In this document: piece by piece, positions 60,509 to 64,000 of the stretch
Layout: every line of letters begins with the position of its first letter
Numbering within the stretch: position 1 is the stretch's first letter
Assembly (NCBI RefSeq): GCF_012932675.1
Contig: NZ_JAAIIF010000005.1
Coordinates: forward strand, 1-64,000
Length of the DNA: 64,000 nt
Direction of reading: 5' to 3'
Source: Bifidobacterium erythrocebi
Lineage (GTDB): Bacteria > Actinomycetota > Actinomycetes > Actinomycetales > Bifidobacteriaceae
The notes under the pieces: model-generated
Database searches by the model: none
What the model was told of the DNA's origin: nothing
What the model saw: the letters and a program-made list of their open reading frames with translations, nothing else
Made by a program: the position numbers and the translations under genes

Positions 60509-60578
60509 ACGGACAGTCCGGTGGACTGTGCGTAGCAGTGAGCAGCGGCAGCGTTGCGAACGTCGCAGGGTACAGTGA
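60471..60578 (+). pseudogene. Truncated tmk 5' duplicate forming a 35-codon upstream reading frame
   Basis: The duplicated copy starts with the same first 12 codons as tmk, then runs through the 31-bp spacer and the second copy's leader, and ends at TGA 60576-60578. That stop overlaps the real tmk start as TGATG. It may have no function as a peptide but could couple translation into tmk. Confidence 0.55.
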
Positions 60579-60615
60579 TGAATATGCACCAAGGCATATT
60601 CATCTCCTTTGAAGG
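60540..60615 (+). repeat. 76-bp direct repeat, downstream copy
   Basis: Second copy of 60433-60508. It carries the functional tmk start at 60578 and the dyad at 60577-60604, arms GATGAATATGC and GCATATTCATC. Confidence 0.95.
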
Positions 60616-61207
60616 CGTCGACGGCGCCGGCAAGACCACGCAGGTCAACAGGCTGCGCGATGAGCTCGAAGCGATGGGCCGTGAGGTCGTCGTCACGCGC
60701 GAGCCGGGCGGCACGCCGCTTGGCGGGGCCATCCGCAAGCTGCTGCTGCACGGTGTTCCCGGCGGATCGGCCGATATCGCGCCGCGTGCCGAGGCGCTGC
60801 TGTTCGCGGCCGACCGCGCCCAGCATGTGGCGGAGGTTATCCGTCCTGCGTTGGAGCGTGGCGCTGTGGTGATCACCGACCGGTACCTTGATTCGTCATT
60901 GGCCTATCAGGCCGGGGGCCGTGAGCTCACCGCCGACGAGGTTCGCTCGCTCAGCATGTGGGCGACGAACGGGCTTCTGCCCGCGCGAACGTATCTGCTT
61001 GACATGGACCCCGCACTTTCGCATACGCGTCTTGACCACGATGAGGATCGTATGGAATCGGCCGGCGACGCGTTCCAGCGTCGTACACGTCAGGCGTTCC
61101 TCGATCTGGCCGCCGGCGAACCCGACCGGTTCCGCGTGATCGACGCTTCGGGTACGGTGGAGAACATGTGGCGTGCCATTCGCGCCGACATTGCGGACTT
61201 GCTGTAG
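60578..61207 (+). CDS. tmk: Thymidylate kinase
   Basis: Phosphorylates dTMP to dTDP (209 aa). P-loop [12 protein letters not shown], the DR motif REPGGTPLG and the LID-side segment [13 protein letters not shown]. The start is ATG 60578 (or ATG 60584, two codons later). Both lie in the left arm of a perfect 11-bp dyad, and the whole start region has a direct copy 107 bp upstream. The protein is complete, so the duplication has not broken it. It stands between topA and holB, as is usual in actinobacteria. Confidence 0.95.
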   Translation: MNMHQGIFISFEGVDGAGKTTQVNRLRDELEAMGREVVVTREPGGTPLGGAIRKLLLHGVPGGSADIAPRAEALLFAADRAQHVAEVIRPALERGAVVITDRYLDSSLAYQAGGRELTADEVRSLSMWATNGLLPARTYLLDMDPALSHTRLDHDEDRMESAGDAFQRRTRQAFLDLAAGEPDRFRVIDASGTVENMWRAIRADIADLL

Positions 61208-61274
61208 ACGCCGCGGCCCAAGAAATTCGCATATTCATATAAGAACGCAATACGACGCAAGGGGGAGTGCATTC

Positions 61275-62426
61275 ATGAGCGTGTGGGATGGCATCATCGG
61301 GCAACGGCCCGTGTGCGACATGTTGTCCGCGATCGCGACGGGCGACCCGTCCAAGCTCGCACAGTCATGGCTGATCTGCGGCCCTCCCGGATCGGGGCGC
61401 TCGAATCTGGCGCGCGCGTTCGCGGCGGCCTTGGAAAGCCCAGATCACGGGCTCAATGACGAACCCACCCGCGTCACCAATCAGGTGCTTGCCGGAACGC
61501 ACCCGGATGTGAGTATTCTCGCCACCGACAAGGTGACCATCGGCATCGACGAGGTGCGCGAGCTCATCACCGTGTCCGAGCAGATGCCCAGCACCGCGCC
61601 GTGGCGCATCATCATCATCGAGGACGTGGACCGTATGCTGGAGCGCACGACGAACGTGCTGCTCAAGGAGATCGAGGAACCGGCCGAGCATTGCATCTGG
61701 CTGCTGTGCGCCCCGAGCGCGCAGGACGTGCTGCCCACCATCCGCTCCCGTACGCGCATCGTGAATCTCGCCGTCCCGCAGCCGGCCGCCGTGGCCCAGT
61801 GGCTTGAGCAAAGCAACGGCATCGATGCGGATATCGCCGAACAGTCGGCCCGTCTTGCCGAAGGACATATCGGCGTCGCAAAACTGTATGCCACCGACGA
61901 GCGGGTGCGTTCAGAACGCGACGAGCTGGTGGCAGGCGTACTGAATCTGCGCCGCGCTTCGGATGCCGTGTTGCTGGCCGACAGGCTGAATGCCGATGCC
62001 AAATCGCAGGCGGAGCATGACGTGGAGCGTGCGGCCGAGAGGGAACAGGCCGATTTCCGTCGGATCAACGGGCTGGGGGAGTCGGATCGCATCCCGCCCA
62101 AGCTGCGTGGCGCGTACAACGCCATCGCCAAGAAGGAGGAGATCAAGCGCAAGGCCACGCGCCGAAGCCGTGACGTGCTTGATCGTGCGCTGAACACCAT
62201 CGCCAGCGTGTACCGCGATGTCGCGGTTCTGCAGAACAATGCCGAGGAGTCGGTCGGGCTCATCAACCGTGAGCATCGCGCGGCCATTACGGAACTTGCC
62301 GCCGGCATGCCGCGTGCCGCGGCCGTGGCACGGCTCGACCATGTGGCCGTGGCGCGTAAGCGGCTCAACGGCAACGGTAATCCGCTGTTGGTGTTCGAGG
62401 CCCTGTTCTGCGCGTTGCTTCCCTGA
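61275..62426 (+). CDS. holB: DNA polymerase III subunit delta'
   Basis: Clamp-loader subunit (383 aa). The N-terminal region has IIGQRPV and the P-loop GPPGSGRSNLA, in which the usual Walker lysine is arginine, then IIEDVDRML and LKEIEEP and the sensor segment PTIRSRTRIV. The missing lysine fits delta' as a non-hydrolysing stator. The C-terminal helical part is longer than in E. coli. The ATG at 61275 has AGGGGGAG upstream. Confidence 0.93.
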   Translation: MSVWDGIIGQRPVCDMLSAIATGDPSKLAQSWLICGPPGSGRSNLARAFAAALESPDHGLNDEPTRVTNQVLAGTHPDVSILATDKVTIGIDEVRELITVSEQMPSTAPWRIIIIEDVDRMLERTTNVLLKEIEEPAEHCIWLLCAPSAQDVLPTIRSRTRIVNLAVPQPAAVAQWLEQSNGIDADIAEQSARLAEGHIGVAKLYATDERVRSERDELVAGVLNLRRASDAVLLADRLNADAKSQAEHDVERAAEREQADFRRINGLGESDRIPPKLRGAYNAIAKKEEIKRKATRRSRDVLDRALNTIASVYRDVAVLQNNAEESVGLINREHRAAITELAAGMPRAAAVARLDHVAVARKRLNGNGNPLLVFEALFCALLP

Positions 62427-62465
62427 CTCCCGAAACGTGGGTGCGCCTCGGCGGGGGAGCATGGA

Positions 62466-63479
62466 TTAGGCTCTGTTGCCTGTGAATCCCGTGGATTCGC
62501 GGATCACCAGCTGCGGCAGCAGCGAGATATGCGCGGGCGTACCGCCGGCATTGGAGATCAGCCGCAACGATTCCGAGACGATCTGCTCGAACGGCGGGTG
62601 CACGGAGGTCAGCGTCGGCATGGTCGTCGCCGCCAGCGGGGAATCGTCGAAGCCGACGATCCGCACATCGTCCGGCACATGCAGTCCCAGCGTGTGCAGC
62701 GCCACCATCGCGCCGAATGCCACCGCGTCGTCCGCGCATACCAGCGCGTCCGGCCTGTTGTCCTTGGCGAACAGACGCATCGAGCAATCGTATCCGCGCT
62801 GTACCGTGCGTTCGCCGAACTGGTTCCAGTCGGTGTGCGTGGCAAGGCGGTACGAGCGTACCTGGGTGTGGAACATGGTGAACAGCTCCGCCGATTCGAA
62901 GGAGATCTCCTTGCTGGCCATGTAGGCCACGGCGTGTGCGCCGCGTTCGGTCAGATGCCGCATGATGAGCTCCATCGCGGCGTTTTCGTCGATGGAGACC
63001 ATGGAGGTCTTGAATGATTGCTGGTGGCCGCCGATCTGCACGATCGGCATGATGTCGGCGTAATGGTCCAGCGTGTCCGTCAGGTCGGCATCCGTGGCGG
63101 GTACCACGAGCAGGCCGTCCACGTGCCGTGAGGCGAGGGACTCGATGCGGCTTATCTGCGTGGCCTGATCGCCGCCGATACCGATCATGAGCTGTTGTTC
63201 GTCGGCGTCGATGGCGTATTCGATCTCGTCGAGCAGCTGGGCGCTGAACGAGTCGGTGGCGCTGGGAATGACCAGGCCGATGGAGTTGGTCACGTCGCTG
63301 CGCAGCGCGCTTGCCGCATAGTTGACGGAGTAGTTGAGCTGTTCCGCCGCCTCACGCACCCGTCTGGCGATGTCGTCGTCCTTGTTCCGTTTGCCGGACA
63401 GCACGCGGGACACGGTGGCGATGGACACGTTGGCCAATGCCGCGACGTTCGTGATGGAGCTGTTGGACTTGCCTGCCAT
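62466..63479 (-). CDS. LacI-family transcriptional regulator
   Basis: A 337-aa sugar-responsive repressor. HTH: ITNVAALANVSIATVSRVLSG; a hinge and periplasmic-binding-like domain follow, with SIGLVIPSATDSFSAQLLDEI and VRIVGFDDSPLAATTMPTLTSV near the end. The ATG at 63479 has AAAAGGAGA upstream. It lies between holB (convergent) and ptsH, without an adjacent sugar gene, so its regulon is elsewhere. Confidence 0.92.
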   Translation of the reverse strand: MAGKSNSSITNVAALANVSIATVSRVLSGKRNKDDDIARRVREAAEQLNYSVNYAASALRSDVTNSIGLVIPSATDSFSAQLLDEIEYAIDADEQQLMIGIGGDQATQISRIESLASRHVDGLLVVPATDADLTDTLDHYADIMPIVQIGGHQQSFKTSMVSIDENAAMELIMRHLTERGAHAVAYMASKEISFESAELFTMFHTQVRSYRLATHTDWNQFGERTVQRGYDCSMRLFAKDNRPDALVCADDAVAFGAMVALHTLGLHVPDDVRIVGFDDSPLAATTMPTLTSVHPPFEQIVSESLRLISNAGGTPAHISLLPQLVIRESTGFTGNRA

Positions 63480-63615
63480 GGTCTCCTTTTCATATGGTTC
63501 GTGCGTGTGACGCGGTTGCGATGGACGGATTGGGTGCATGGACCGGAAAAGCGTGAAACATTCCGTGGAACATCAGGGCGATGTATGTGCGCCGAAAGCC
63601 TTTCCGAGAATAGAA

Positions 63616-63645
63616 CGGCCGCCCGTCAAAAATGGCGGGCGGCCG
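63616..63645 (-). terminator. Terminator after HPr gene
   Basis: CGGCCGCCCG (63616-63625) and CGGGCGGCCG (63636-63645) form a perfect 10-bp stem. On the minus strand it is followed by TTCTATTCT. Confidence 0.75.
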
Positions 63646-63670
63646 AAACGCACAAGGGGTGAGGGGTGAC

Positions 63671-63931
63671 TCACTCGGCGTTCACGAGGATGTTGACCAG
63701 GTTGTCGGCAACGGTCTCGTCGTCGGCGCCCTGCACGTCGATCACCACGGCGTCGCCCTGCTTGATGCCCAGGCCCATGACGGACAGGATGGAGCCGGCG
63801 GGAACGGCGTTGCCGCCTTCCTTGGCGATGGTCACGTTGCAGCCGGAGGCGGTGACGGCCTGGGCGAACTGGGCGGCCGGACGGGCGTGGATGCCGACGG
63901 GATCGTTGATGGTGATGGTGCGGGTTGCCAT
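63671..63931 (-). CDS. ptsH: Phosphocarrier protein HPr
   Basis: PTS phosphocarrier (86 aa, normal). Active His in VGIHARPAAQF, with the Ser region in AVPAGSILSVMGLGI and the NLVNILVN C-terminus. AAAGGAG precedes the start. Its presence shows a phosphotransferase system. Enzyme I is not in the window; the region upstream (63932-64000) holds the promoter. Confidence 0.96.
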   Translation of the reverse strand: MATRTITINDPVGIHARPAAQFAQAVTASGCNVTIAKEGGNAVPAGSILSVMGLGIKQGDAVVIDVQGADDETVADNLVNILVNAE

Positions 63932-64000
63932 AATGACACTCCTTTGAGTCGATGTGTTCTGTTGTTCCTAACAATCATGCGGCAACATGCGCGCCGCTGA

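Noticed and set aside
57401..60826. 1141-codon minus-strand frame across topA and tmk
   Set aside because: Shadow of topA; no motif, and it spans the tmk duplication without sense.

Overview
The window looks like a chromosomal segment of a Bifidobacterium (high-GC Actinobacteria). The basis is GC-rich codon use, a GH42 beta-galactosidase next to a LacI regulator, modular secreted alpha-amylases with tandem starch-binding domains, an actinobacterial SenX3/RegX3-like pair next to pstSCAB, a FdxC-like ferredoxin and a CIRCE-controlled groES. The species cannot be fixed from the sequence alone. I see no rRNA, transposase, integrase, prophage or CRISPR array.

Layout. 1-4.8 kb: the 3' end of one secreted starch-degrading enzyme and a complete second one, sharing an almost identical 833-bp carbohydrate-binding segment. 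4.9-8.8 kb: a small unknown protein, a Wzz/BY-kinase for surface polysaccharide and an anchored coiled-coil protein. 8.9-16.4 kb: an acyl-CoA ligase (minus), the PLP synthase pair pdxS/pdxT and a giant fused CydDC-like ABC exporter. 16.5-19.8 kb: GH42 beta-galactosidase and LacI regulator, with two matching operators over the promoter. 19.9-25.2 kb: aldo/keto reductase, exported HNH nuclease, Nramp Mn transporter, DAHP synthase and MTA/SAH nucleosidase. 25.3-31.6 kb: phosphate regulon (sensor kinase, response regulator, pstSCAB) with candidate PHO boxes. 31.65-33.0 kb: a gene-free region dominated by a 14-unit, 52-bp-period dyad array, followed by a GNAT pseudogene remnant. 33.0-36.3 kb: purine permease, Zur-box-linked metal-binding lipoprotein and an alpha/beta hydrolase. 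36.3-43.2 kb: rplJ-rplL with leader, then an operon of an FHA protein, a catalytically degenerate helicase/nuclease-like giant and a small coupled protein. 43.3-48.4 kb (minus): M6-type cell-surface metalloprotease, SAF protein, zinc-ribbon protein and 5-FTHF cyclo-ligase. 48.4-57.3 kb: acetyltransferase, membrane coiled-coil protein, groES, tRNA-Tyr/Thr/Met, rpmG, murB, amino-acid permease, ferredoxin, aminotransferase, SRP RNA and PAP2 phosphatase. 57.4-64 kb: topA, tmk with a duplicated start region, holB, then LacI and HPr on the minus strand.

How the genes work together. Starch and galactoside use (secreted amylases, GH42 and its regulator, HPr) sits beside phosphate acquisition under a two-component system, metal acquisition (MntH and a Zur-linked lipoprotein), cofactor and amino-acid biosynthesis, and core information-processing genes.

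The least-explained objects are the phased CCA-N5-TGG array at 31838-32594, the FHA/pseudo-helicase operon at 37815-43230, and the duplicated tmk start, which creates a TGATG-coupled upstream reading frame and places a perfect dyad over the start codon.
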